Of a stretch of 8,282 nt of DNA, positions 1 to 5,678 are shown piece after piece (the first letter of the stretch is position 1; each line of letters starts with the position of its first letter). Made by a program: the position numbers and the translations under genes. Under the pieces are notes generated by a model. That model did no database searches. It was not told where the DNA came from and saw only the letters and a list, made by a program, of their open reading frames with translations. The stretch comes from Pseudomonadota bacterium (GTDB lineage: Bacteria > Pseudomonadota > Gammaproteobacteria > Acidiferrobacterales > Sulfurifustaceae): NCBI GenBank assembly GCA_020354085.1, contig CP070641.1, positions 315,720 to 324,001 on the forward strand, read 5' to 3'.

Positions 1-1
1 C

Positions 2-247
2 CCGTTCGAGCCGCCGCAAGGTGCGCGCAGTACCTTACTAGGCGATATCGTCGTGTGTGCGCCCGTGGTGCAGCGCGAAGCGCACGCGCAGGGCAAGCGC
101 GAGGCGGCGCATTGGGCGCATATGGTGGTGCACGGTATAATGCACCTGCGTGGTTATGATCACCAGACGGATCAAGACGCGGCCGTCATGGAACGACGCG
201 AAGCGCGTATTCTCAAGTCACTGGGTTTTCCCGATCCTTACGCGTAA
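2..247 (+). CDS. ybeY: Endoribonuclease / rRNA maturation factor YbeY, 3' end only
   Basis: The gene starts before the window; the last 81 codons are visible, ending at TAA 245-247. The reading frame gives LGDIVVCAPVV, typical of the family, and then the diagnostic zinc motif HGIMHLRGYDH at 131-163, with all three metal-binding histidines. An MExxE-type helix (MERREARIL) and a short C-terminal tail follow, as expected for the end of YbeY. Members of this family (UPF0054) act in the cytoplasm in 16S rRNA 3' processing and ribosome quality control. ybeX/corC and lnt lie downstream as in many proteobacteria, so ybeZ (PhoH-like) is expected just upstream, outside the window. A gap of 147 bases separates it from corC, wider than in a tight operon. 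Function is inferred from the motif and neighbours; identification is close to certain. Confidence 0.96.
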   Translation, partial: PFEPPQGARSTLLGDIVVCAPVVQREAHAQGKREAAHWAHMVVHGIMHLRGYDHQTDQDAAVMERREARILKSLGFPDPYA

Positions 248-394
248 CCCTTCCCCGGCTTCATTAATATGACAAGTCGAACGAGCGCGCGAAATATTTG
301 GTGCCAACCGACCCAGCGCGGCGAATCCGCAGTCACGACGTCCATGTCGTGCGGCCCACGCCTCGGTCCAATCGGCGGAGTAGGGCTTCCTTAG
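248..394 (+). other. ybeY-corC intergenic region with AT-rich patch
   Basis: This 147-base gap holds no convincing gene. It contains an AT-rich patch at about 261-270, with TAATAT at 265-270 that could serve as a -10 box, and the palindrome AAATATTT at 292-299. I see no good -35 box at the right distance, so a separate corC promoter is only a possibility. The end of the gap supplies the corC ribosome binding site: GGAG at 377-380 and AGGG at 382-385, the latter 9 bases from the ATG at 395. Confidence 0.3.
334..351. repeat. Small inverted repeat in the corC leader
   Basis: CACGAC (334-339) and GTCGTG (346-351) form a perfect 6-bp stem around a 6-base loop. No T-tract follows, so it is not a classical terminator. 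It lies 44 bases before the corC start and could be a leader structure, a protein-binding site or chance. Confidence 0.3.
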
Positions 395-1294
395 ATGAAC
401 GACGACAAACCGAGTCCGGAGAGCACCACGGTCGAGGAGTCGAGCGCTCCCTCACGATCGCTGCTCGATCGCATCAGCCAAGCGTTACTGGGGGAGCCCG
501 GCACGCGCGAAGAGCTCACCATCATTTTGCGCGAGGCACAGTCGCGCGACATCATCGCGCGCGACGTGCTCGACATGATGGAAGGCGTGCTCGCGACGGC
601 GGAGATGAAAGTGCGCGATATCATGATTCCCCGCGCGCAAATGGATGTGGTGGACAAGGACGCCGCGCCCGAGACCTACCTGCCGATGGTGATCGAATCG
701 GGTCACTCCCGCTATCCCATGGTCGACGGCGACAAGGACAAGGTCATTGGCATCCTGCTGGCGAAGGACCTGCTGCGCTATTTTCAGCTCGACAAGAAGA
801 AGCGCGCCAAGTTTTCGCTGCAAGACATGCTGCGCCCGGCGGTGTTCGTTCCGGAAAGCAAGCGGCTCAACGTGTTGCTGCGCGAGTTTCGCTCGGCGCG
901 CAACCACATGGCGCTGGTGGTCGATGAGTACGGCGGTGTCGCAGGGCTGGTAACCATCGAAGACGTCCTCGAACAGATCGTCGGAGATATCCGTGACGAG
1001 TATGACATCGACGGCGAAGACACCATGATCGCGGAAATCGCTTCCGGGGAGTTCGTCGTGAAAGCGCTAACACCGCTCGAGGATTTCAACGCACGCTTTC
1101 AAACGACCTATGCGCGTGATGGAGTCGAGACCATCGGTGGTTATGTCATGGCGGTTGCCGGCCGCGTGCCGCGCCGTTCGGAGAAATTCGATGTCGACGG
1201 GTTGCGCGTGGAGGTGTTGCGCGCCGACAGCCGCCGCCTGCACCTTCTGAAAGTCACGCACGTCGCCCCTGCCAGCGGTGAAGCCACCGCTTAG
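395..1294 (+). CDS. ybeX: CBS-domain protein YbeX/CorC
   Basis: The 299-residue protein has the YbeX/CorC layout: a polar N-terminal extension, a first CBS domain at about residues 73-132 (opening VRDIMIPR), a second at about 142-198 (closing DEYGGVAGLVTIEDVLEQIVGDI), and a C-terminal CorC/HlyC (transporter-associated) domain at about 212-288. There is no membrane segment, so this is the short cytoplasmic type and not the membrane-anchored CNNM/CorB type. Length matches the family (about 290 residues). The historic role is in magnesium/cobalt efflux together with CorA; later work links YbeX to ribosome and RNA metabolism, consistent with its linkage to ybeY, so the exact job is unsettled. CBS pairs commonly bind adenine nucleotides. 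The ATG at 395 is preceded by AGGG 9 bases upstream. The gene end overlaps the lnt start by 17 bases, suggesting translational coupling. Confidence 0.95.
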   Translation: MNDDKPSPESTTVEESSAPSRSLLDRISQALLGEPGTREELTIILREAQSRDIIARDVLDMMEGVLATAEMKVRDIMIPRAQMDVVDKDAAPETYLPMVIESGHSRYPMVDGDKDKVIGILLAKDLLRYFQLDKKKRAKFSLQDMLRPAVFVPESKRLNVLLREFRSARNHMALVVDEYGGVAGLVTIEDVLEQIVGDIRDEYDIDGEDTMIAEIASGEFVVKALTPLEDFNARFQTTYARDGVETIGGYVMAVAGRVPRRSEKFDVDGLRVEVLRADSRRLHLLKVTHVAPASGEATA

Positions 1295-2804
1295 CGAACG
1301 CCTGGCGCGAGGCGCGCTGGGCGACGCGGCGGCATTCGCCGCCGGTGCGATCTTGCCGCTCGGTTTCGCCCCACTCGCCTGGTTTCCGTTAACGATTTTG
1401 TCTCTCGTGGCGCTGTTCGCGTTGTGGTTACGCGCGAGTCCCGCGCGCGCCGCATGGCGCGGATTCCTGTTCGGTTTTGGCATGTTCGCGGTCGGCGTGT
1501 CGTGGGTGTACGTCAGTCTGCACAACTTCGGCAACATGCCGATGCCGCTTGCGACGTTCACGGTGGTGTTGTTTTGCGCGGGACTGGCGCTGTATCCGTT
1601 GCTGTTCGGGTATCTGCAGGCCAAGCTCTTTTCCGGGAGTCCCCGCTTGCGCGTCCTGCTGGTGATGCCCGCGCTGTGGGTCATGGCAGAGTGGATGCGG
1701 GCGTGGTTCCTGACCGGCTTTCCCTGGCTCAATCTCGGTTACAGCCATATCGACACGCCACTTGCCGGGTTTGCTCCATGGTTGGGTGTTTATGGCGTGA
1801 GCCTGGTCGTCGCGATGAGCGCCGGGCTAATCGTGGCCGCTTGGTCGGATCGTGCACATGCATGGACGCGATATGTACCCGCGCTGGTCGTTTTGTGGGT
1901 CGGAGGGTGGCTGGCCGGGCAGCCATCGTGGGTGACCCCCGTTGACGATACGGTGCGCGTGGCCTTGGTGCAAGGCAACATCGCGCTCGGCCGCAAGTGG
2001 GACCCGCGTGAGCGCGCCGCGATTCTCGAGCGTTACGGCGACCTAAGCGAGCGCGCCGCCGATGCGCGGGTAATCATTTGGCCCGAGGCCGCGATCCCCA
2101 CTTACCTCGATCGCGTCGATCCGGAATTTCTGCAACGCTTGCGCGCCCGTGCGCGTGAACGCAATAGTGAAATCCTGGCCGGTGTGGTCGAGCGCGAACG
2201 CGCGGGCAATCGCACGGAGGTGTACAACAGCGTCGTGCGGCTCGATGCCGAGACGGGCACCTATCGCAAGCGCCACTTGGTGCCGTTCGGCGAATTTTTA
2301 CCGTTGCCGTTCCTGTTTCAGTGGTTCATCGACAACTTTCAGATTCCGATGGCCGATTTCGCGAGCGGCCCGCGCGCACAGCCGTTGCTCACCGTCGCGG
2401 GCCAGCCGGTCGGCATCTCGGTGTGTTACGAAGACGCGTTCGGCGAAGAGGTCATCGAGTCCCTGCCGCGGGCGACACTGCTCATAAATGTGAGCGAGGA
2501 CGCCTGGTTCGGCGATTCGTTCGCGCCGCACCAACGGCTGCAGATGGCGCGACTGCGCGCCCTTGAGGCCGGGCGACCGATGCTGCGTGCGGCCAATACC
2601 GGCCCGTCCGCGCTCATCGATCATCGTGGCAAGGTGGTCGCGGAGAGCGCGCAGTTTCGCGCCGAGACCTTGGTGGTAACAGTTCAACCGATGCAAGGCG
2701 CAACGCCCTATGTGCGCGTGGGCAATGTGGCAATCGTCGTCCTGCTGGTCGGCATGGTCGCGGCGGCCTGGATGCTGGGTCGCCGCATCAAGGCGGCGGG
2801 GTGA
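1278..2804 (+). CDS. lnt: Apolipoprotein N-acyltransferase Lnt
   Basis: Lnt transfers an acyl chain from phospholipid to the amino group of the N-terminal cysteine of lipoproteins in the inner membrane, the last step of lipoprotein maturation. The 508-residue protein has a hydrophobic N-terminal half (several membrane segments from about residue 13 to 215), a periplasmic nitrilase-like domain at about 226-470, and a final membrane segment at 481-500. The catalytic triad is intact: Glu270 in WPEAAIPTY, Lys331 in RKRHLVPFGE and Cys383 in SVCYEDAF. The Lys-Cys distance of 52 residues equals that of the E. coli enzyme (K335/C387). The family motif TGFPWLNLGYSH is at about 146-157. The start is a GTG inside corC giving a 17-base overlap; no clear Shine-Dalgarno precedes it, so translation probably depends on ribosomes finishing corC. 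This start leaves a normal short cytoplasmic leader before the first membrane segment. Confidence 0.97.
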   Translation: MKPPLSERLARGALGDAAAFAAGAILPLGFAPLAWFPLTILSLVALFALWLRASPARAAWRGFLFGFGMFAVGVSWVYVSLHNFGNMPMPLATFTVVLFCAGLALYPLLFGYLQAKLFSGSPRLRVLLVMPALWVMAEWMRAWFLTGFPWLNLGYSHIDTPLAGFAPWLGVYGVSLVVAMSAGLIVAAWSDRAHAWTRYVPALVVLWVGGWLAGQPSWVTPVDDTVRVALVQGNIALGRKWDPRERAAILERYGDLSERAADARVIIWPEAAIPTYLDRVDPEFLQRLRARARERNSEILAGVVERERAGNRTEVYNSVVRLDAETGTYRKRHLVPFGEFLPLPFLFQWFIDNFQIPMADFASGPRAQPLLTVAGQPVGISVCYEDAFGEEVIESLPRATLLINVSEDAWFGDSFAPHQRLQMARLRALEAGRPMLRAANTGPSALIDHRGKVVAESAQFRAETLVVTVQPMQGATPYVRVGNVAIVVLLVGMVAAAWMLGRRIKAAG

Positions 2805-2810
2805 CGCCGC
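2781..2810. repeat. Alternating inverted repeats at the end of lnt
   Basis: Three 6-base segments spaced exactly 12 bases apart alternate: CGCCGC (2781-2786), GCGGCG (2793-2798) and CGCCGC (2805-2810). The middle one can pair with either flank, each time with a 6-base loop; the second hairpin spans the lnt stop codon. A third option pairs AAGGCGG (2790-2796) with CCGCCTT (2835-2841), whose 3' arm runs into a seven-T tract at 2840-2846. These may act as a terminator or attenuator between lnt and the chaperone gene, or may only reflect GC-rich codon use. Confidence 0.35.
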
Positions 2811-2856
2811 GCTTGGTCGCGTGGTACGCTCGGTCCGCCTTTTTTTCATATGACTC

Positions 2857-2862
2857 AAGGAG
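2857..2862 (+). promoter_or_regulatory. Shine-Dalgarno of the OmpH-like gene
   Basis: AAGGAG lies 8 bases before GTG 2871 and 11 bases before ATG 2874. It falls inside the longer reading frame that could open at ATG 2850, which argues against that upstream start. The choice between 2871 and 2874 stays open. Confidence 0.7.
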
Positions 2863-2873
2863 ATTATTTCGTG

Positions 2874-3401
2874 ATGCGTTCGGTTATGTCGGTAGCCGTG
2901 GCGGCACTGTTGTTCGCTACGGGTAGCGCGAGTTTCGCGCAGGAAGTGTTCAGAGTCGGTATCGTCGATATGCGGATGGTGCTGGTCGAAAGCCAGAGCG
3001 GCAAACGCGCCAAAGACGAGATCGAAAAATTTGTCAAACAGAAGCAGGACCAGATCGCCAAGGAGGAGCAGCAGCTCAAGAGCCTCAACGAGGCCTATGA
3101 AAAGGAGCAGCTACTGCTGACCGAGGAGCAGCGCAAGAAGAAGCAAGACGAGCTACAGCAGAAATTCGGTGCGCTGCAAAAGATGTCGCAAGATGCGCAG
3201 CGCGAGCTCCAGCAAAAGGACAATGAGGCCAAGCGCAAGATGATCGTGGAAATCCGGCCGATCGTCGAAGAAATCGCCAAGGCTGAAAAGGTCAAGATCG
3301 TCTACGAACGCAGCGAACAGTCGGTCTTATACGTCGAGGAGGCGGTGGATCTGACCGCCAAGGTGCTGCAGGCATACGACGCGAAGGCGGGCAAGAAGTA
3401 G
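2874..3401 (+). CDS. OmpH/Skp-family periplasmic chaperone
   Basis: The 175-residue product has a signal peptide at residues 1-22 (hydrophobic AVAALLFATG, cleavage expected after SFA before QEV), a short beta segment with the family opening FRVGIVDM, a long Lys/Glu/Gln-rich coiled coil at about 43-125, and the family closing block (VYERSEQSVLYV, then AVDLTAKVLQAYD). This is the architecture of Skp, the trimeric jellyfish-shaped holdase that carries unfolded outer-membrane proteins across the periplasm. In many proteobacteria the canonical skp follows bamA in the lpx operon; here the gene lies 69 bases after lnt, so it may be a paralogue, and I give no gene symbol. ATG 2874 is preferred on the Shine-Dalgarno and signal peptide; GTG 2871 is equally possible and ATG 2850 less so. 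A muramidase gene follows 38 bases on. Family membership is firm; the exact client range is inference. Confidence 0.9.
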   Translation: MRSVMSVAVAALLFATGSASFAQEVFRVGIVDMRMVLVESQSGKRAKDEIEKFVKQKQDQIAKEEQQLKSLNEAYEKEQLLLTEEQRKKKQDELQQKFGALQKMSQDAQRELQQKDNEAKRKMIVEIRPIVEEIAKAEKVKIVYERSEQSVLYVEEAVDLTAKVLQAYDAKAGKK

Positions 3402-3424
3402 CGCATCACGCCTAAGCGTCCAGA

Positions 3425-3431
3425 AGGGAGG
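3425..3431 (+). promoter_or_regulatory. Strong Shine-Dalgarno of the GH108 gene
   Basis: AGGGAGG ends 8 bases before ATG 3440. It fixes the ATG as the start in preference to a TTG six bases earlier at 3434. Confidence 0.75.
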
Positions 3432-3439
3432 TTTTGGTC

Positions 3440-4021
3440 ATGGCAGACTTCCAGGCGGCGCTTCAGCGCACCCTCGTGCACGAGGGGGGTTACGTGCGCG
3501 ATCCCAAGGATCGCGGTGGCGAGACCTATAAGGGTATTGCGCGGCGTTTCAATCAGGGGTGGGAAGGCTGGGCGCGGATCGATCGCGCCAAACGGGCGCG
3601 CGGTTTTCCGCGCAACCTGGAGTCTGATGCTACGCTGCAAGCGGCGGTCGGGGCGTTGTACAAGCAGCATTATTGGGACAAGTTTCAGGGCGATGCGCTT
3701 CCCGACCAATCGGTCGCCGAGGAGTTGTTTGATACCGCGGTCAACCTCGGCGTCGGCCGCGCGGTGGAGTTCCTGCAGCGCGCGCTCAACGTGCTCAATC
3801 GCGAGGCCGCGCTGTACGATGATTTGGTCACCGACGGATTGTTCGGGCGCAAATCGCTCGCCGCGTTGCGCGCGTACTTGAAGAACGACAAACCCGAGAC
3901 GCTGCTCAAGGTCCTCAATGTCTTGCAGGGGATGCACTACGTCAACTACATGACACAGAGTCCCGAGCAAGAGAAGTTCGCACGCGGCTGGTTCAAGCGC
4001 GTGACTCTCGACGTGGCCTAA
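3440..4021 (+). CDS. GH108-family N-acetylmuramidase (TtsA/phage-lysozyme-like)
   Basis: The 193-residue protein matches glycoside hydrolase family 108. The N-terminal catalytic part (about residues 5-95) carries HEGGYVRDPKDRGGETYKGI; Glu15 of EGGY is the family's catalytic acid. The C-terminal part (about 96-190) looks like the peptidoglycan-binding module found in these enzymes: LFDTAVNLGVGRAVEFLQ, VTDGLFGRKSL and a closing GWFKRV. Family members cut the glycan backbone of peptidoglycan and include phage endolysins, ZliS and the typhoid-toxin secretion muramidase TtsA. Length is normal. No signal peptide is visible, so it must cross the membrane in an unusual way or act after lysis; no holin or phage gene is near. 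It sits 38 bases after the OmpH-like gene. Its TAA is in the same frame as the next gene. Family call is strong; biological role is inferred. Confidence 0.9.
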   Translation: MADFQAALQRTLVHEGGYVRDPKDRGGETYKGIARRFNQGWEGWARIDRAKRARGFPRNLESDATLQAAVGALYKQHYWDKFQGDALPDQSVAEELFDTAVNLGVGRAVEFLQRALNVLNREAALYDDLVTDGLFGRKSLAALRAYLKNDKPETLLKVLNVLQGMHYVNYMTQSPEQEKFARGWFKRVTLDVA

Positions 4022-4054
4022 GAACTCGTCGCCGTCTCGATCCGGCTACCCATC

Positions 4055-4855
4055 GTGCGTCTTCCCCTGTGTGCCCTTGGCCTGTTGTCCTTTTTCGCGC
4101 TCGCGGCGGACGCGGCCGAGAACCTGGAAACCCTCCAAACCCGTCCCGGCGTCGAGCAGAGTTTTCTACACGTGCAAGCCGAGCGTTCACGCGCAACCTT
4201 GGTGTTGTTTGCCGGCGGGCCTGGTGCGTTGCGCCTGAAGAAAGATGCCAAGGGTATAACGATGGCTTGGGGCGACAGCGACTTTTTGGTGCGCACGCGC
4301 GTCGAGTTCGTTCGTGCGGGTTTCAGTGTCGCCACACTTGACGCGCCGTCCGATCAGCAGACCGAGCGTGGCATGTTGGGTGGCTTTCGCGCCGGTGCAG
4401 CGCACTGCCAGGACGTCGAAGCGGTGGTGGGCTGGCTGCGCAAGCGGAACGCCGGGCCCGTTTGGTTGGTCGGCACCAGCCGCGGTACGGAGTCGGTGGC
4501 GAATTGTGCTGGACGCCTGGGTCGTGGCATAGACGGATTAATACTGAGTTCACCGATCACGCGCCCGAATTTGAGCGGTCCGCATGTCACGACTTTGGAT
4601 CTCGGCAAGATTCTCGTGCCGAGCTTGATCGTGGTGCACGAGGCCGATGAATGCGAGCACGCGCCGGCGAGCGGGGGGCATCTGATCATGAGCAAGCTCA
4701 CCCAGTCGCCAAGAAAGGAACTGAAAGTCGTGCGCGGCGGCGAGCGCCCGCGCACCAAACCCTGCCAAGGGCTCAGTGCGCATGGTTTTCTCGGCGTTGA
4801 GTCGCAGGTAATCGACGCCATCGCGAATTTCATCCGCGTCGCACCTCGGGTGTAG
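4055..4855 (+). CDS. Secreted alpha/beta-hydrolase-fold protein, substrate unknown
   Basis: The 266-residue product begins with a signal peptide (LPLCALGLLSFFALAADA, cleavage expected after about residue 20), so it should be periplasmic. A serine-hydrolase triad can be proposed: Ser142 in the nucleophile elbow VGTSRGT, Asp198 in VVHEADEC after a beta strand, and His243 in SAHGFLG. A Gly-rich loop (FAGGPGA, about 52-58) fits an oxyanion-hole region. Cysteines 118, 151, 200 and 237 could form disulfides. It most resembles small esterase/peptidase-like alpha/beta hydrolases; the substrate cannot be read from sequence. The GTG at 4055 is the only ATG/GTG/TTG start near the signal peptide, 33 bases after the muramidase stop and in the same frame. 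No Shine-Dalgarno is evident, so coupling to the upstream gene is likely. Confidence 0.8.
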   Translation: MRLPLCALGLLSFFALAADAAENLETLQTRPGVEQSFLHVQAERSRATLVLFAGGPGALRLKKDAKGITMAWGDSDFLVRTRVEFVRAGFSVATLDAPSDQQTERGMLGGFRAGAAHCQDVEAVVGWLRKRNAGPVWLVGTSRGTESVANCAGRLGRGIDGLILSSPITRPNLSGPHVTTLDLGKILVPSLIVVHEADECEHAPASGGHLIMSKLTQSPRKELKVVRGGERPRTKPCQGLSAHGFLGVESQVIDAIANFIRVAPRV

Positions 4856-4906
4856 TGGCCGCACGCCAGGGTTCCAAGCGTGCCGCCGTTTCGGTTGCGA
4901 AACAGC

Positions 4907-4951
4907 TTGTCGGTTGTTGGCACGTAGGCGTAGGCTGACCGCGAGGCTGAC
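4907..4951. repeat. Cluster of short direct repeats upstream of the duplicated-module gene
   Basis: Three short direct repeats lie close together: TTGTCGG/TTGTTGG in tandem (4907-4920, one mismatch), GTAGGC twice in tandem (4924-4935), and AGGCTGAC at 4932-4939 and 4944-4951, 12 bases apart. They fill the middle of the 121-base gap (4856-4976) before the next gene and could be a regulator-binding region. No clear -35/-10 pair is visible in the gap. Confidence 0.35.
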
Positions 4952-4963
4952 GCTGTCAACCGA

Positions 4964-4971
4964 GGGGGAGG
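4964..4971 (+). promoter_or_regulatory. Strong Shine-Dalgarno deciding the start at 4977
   Basis: GGGGGAGG ends 5 bases before ATG 4977. It selects this ATG over an in-frame TTG at 4914, which has no comparable site and would put an Arg-rich stretch ahead of the signal peptide. Confidence 0.75.
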
Positions 4972-4976
4972 CCCAC

Positions 4977-5612
4977 ATGCTCCAACGCAGAATGCGCACG
5001 ACCGTCCAGCGCGGATTGTTGTTGCTGGGCTTGTTACCGTTTCTCGCTCTCGCGGCCGATAAGCCATCGACTAAGCCTTCACCAGCGCGCGCGGTGTACG
5101 TCAACAATGTCGCGTTGAGCACGAAGGATATCGGCGCACTCGAGCAGGCGTACCGCGTGCGCATTCTCGACGGGCGCTACTGGTACGACAAAGTGTCGGG
5201 CGCGTGGGGTATGGAAAAGGGGCCGGCGCTCGGACAGATACACCCGGCGCTGAAGCTCGGCGGTGCGTTGCGTGCGGACGCCTCGGGCGGCGGCAATGGC
5301 AAGCTCACCGGCGTGTTCATCAACGGACGCGAGCTGCACCCGCGCGACGTGCAGGCGCTACAGCAGATCACACCGGTCACGCCCGGTCGTTACTGGGTCG
5401 ATGCGCAGGGCACCGGAGGGTACGAAGGCGGCCCGGCGATTTTCAATCTGCATCAACTGGCGCAACAAGCGGCGCGCAACCGCGGCGGCGGCTCTTCCTG
5501 GTACTACGGCAATAGCCTGACCAATACCTATGCCGGCAGCAGCGGCGGTTGCACCTATGTCATGGGTTCCAGCGCCGGCAGCGGTTCCTGGAGTGCATCG
5601 AGCGGTTGTTGA
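4977..5612 (+). CDS. Secreted protein with two GRYW-D modules and Gly/Ser/Cys tail, unknown function
   Basis: I do not recognise a named family. The 211-residue product has a basic N-terminus and hydrophobic core (LLLLGLLPFLALAA), so a signal peptide ending at about residue 26-27. The body is an internal duplication. Copy 1 (residues 40-83) runs VYVNN, ALSTKD, ALEQ, GRYWYD and KGP; copy 2 (113-153) runs VFING, ELHPRD, ALQQ, GRYWVD and GGP. Each copy reads as an N-[NG] turn, a short helix starting at an Asp, then a GRYW-x-D hairpin and a closing Gly-Pro. Between them lies a Gly-rich linker (DASGGGNGK, 101-109). The tail from about residue 170 is Gly/Ser/Tyr-rich with two cysteines (192 and the final residue 211). 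The gene is monocistronic or last in the forward set and converges with the reverse-strand gene. A cell-surface, wall-binding or adhesive role is only a guess. Confidence 0.75.
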   Translation: MLQRRMRTTVQRGLLLLGLLPFLALAADKPSTKPSPARAVYVNNVALSTKDIGALEQAYRVRILDGRYWYDKVSGAWGMEKGPALGQIHPALKLGGALRADASGGGNGKLTGVFINGRELHPRDVQALQQITPVTPGRYWVDAQGTGGYEGGPAIFNLHQLAQQAARNRGGGSSWYYGNSLTNTYAGSSGGCTYVMGSSAGSGSWSASSGC

Positions 5613-5678
5613 CCGCGCGCGGGCTCGCGCCACCTGACGCCGTGGCGGCGGTTCGACCTTGCCGCGCCGGAAAGCGGA
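5613..5678. terminator. Hairpin between convergent genes, possible bidirectional terminator
   Basis: CGCCAC (5628-5633) and GTGGCG (5642-5647) make a perfect 6-bp stem with an 8-base loop, midway between the two converging stop codons. No T-tract follows on either strand, so it is not a typical intrinsic terminator, but the position suits a transcription barrier between opposing genes. Confidence 0.35.

Noticed and set aside
298..927. Forward open frame of 209 codons overlapping corC in another frame
   Set aside because: Arg/Gly/His-rich translation typical of a frame-shifted GC-rich gene; corC in the correct frame explains the region.
1067..1732. Reverse-strand open frame of 221 codons opposite corC and lnt
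   Set aside because: Shadow of two conserved forward genes; low-complexity Arg/Asn/Ala-rich product without motifs.
3440..4021. Muramidase taken as evidence for a prophage
   Set aside because: No integrase, holin, capsid, tail or attachment-site repeats occur nearby, and the flanking genes are chromosomal core genes.
4918..4924. TGGCACG resembling a sigma-54 -24 element before the duplicated-module gene
   Set aside because: No TTGC-like -12 element follows at the required spacing.
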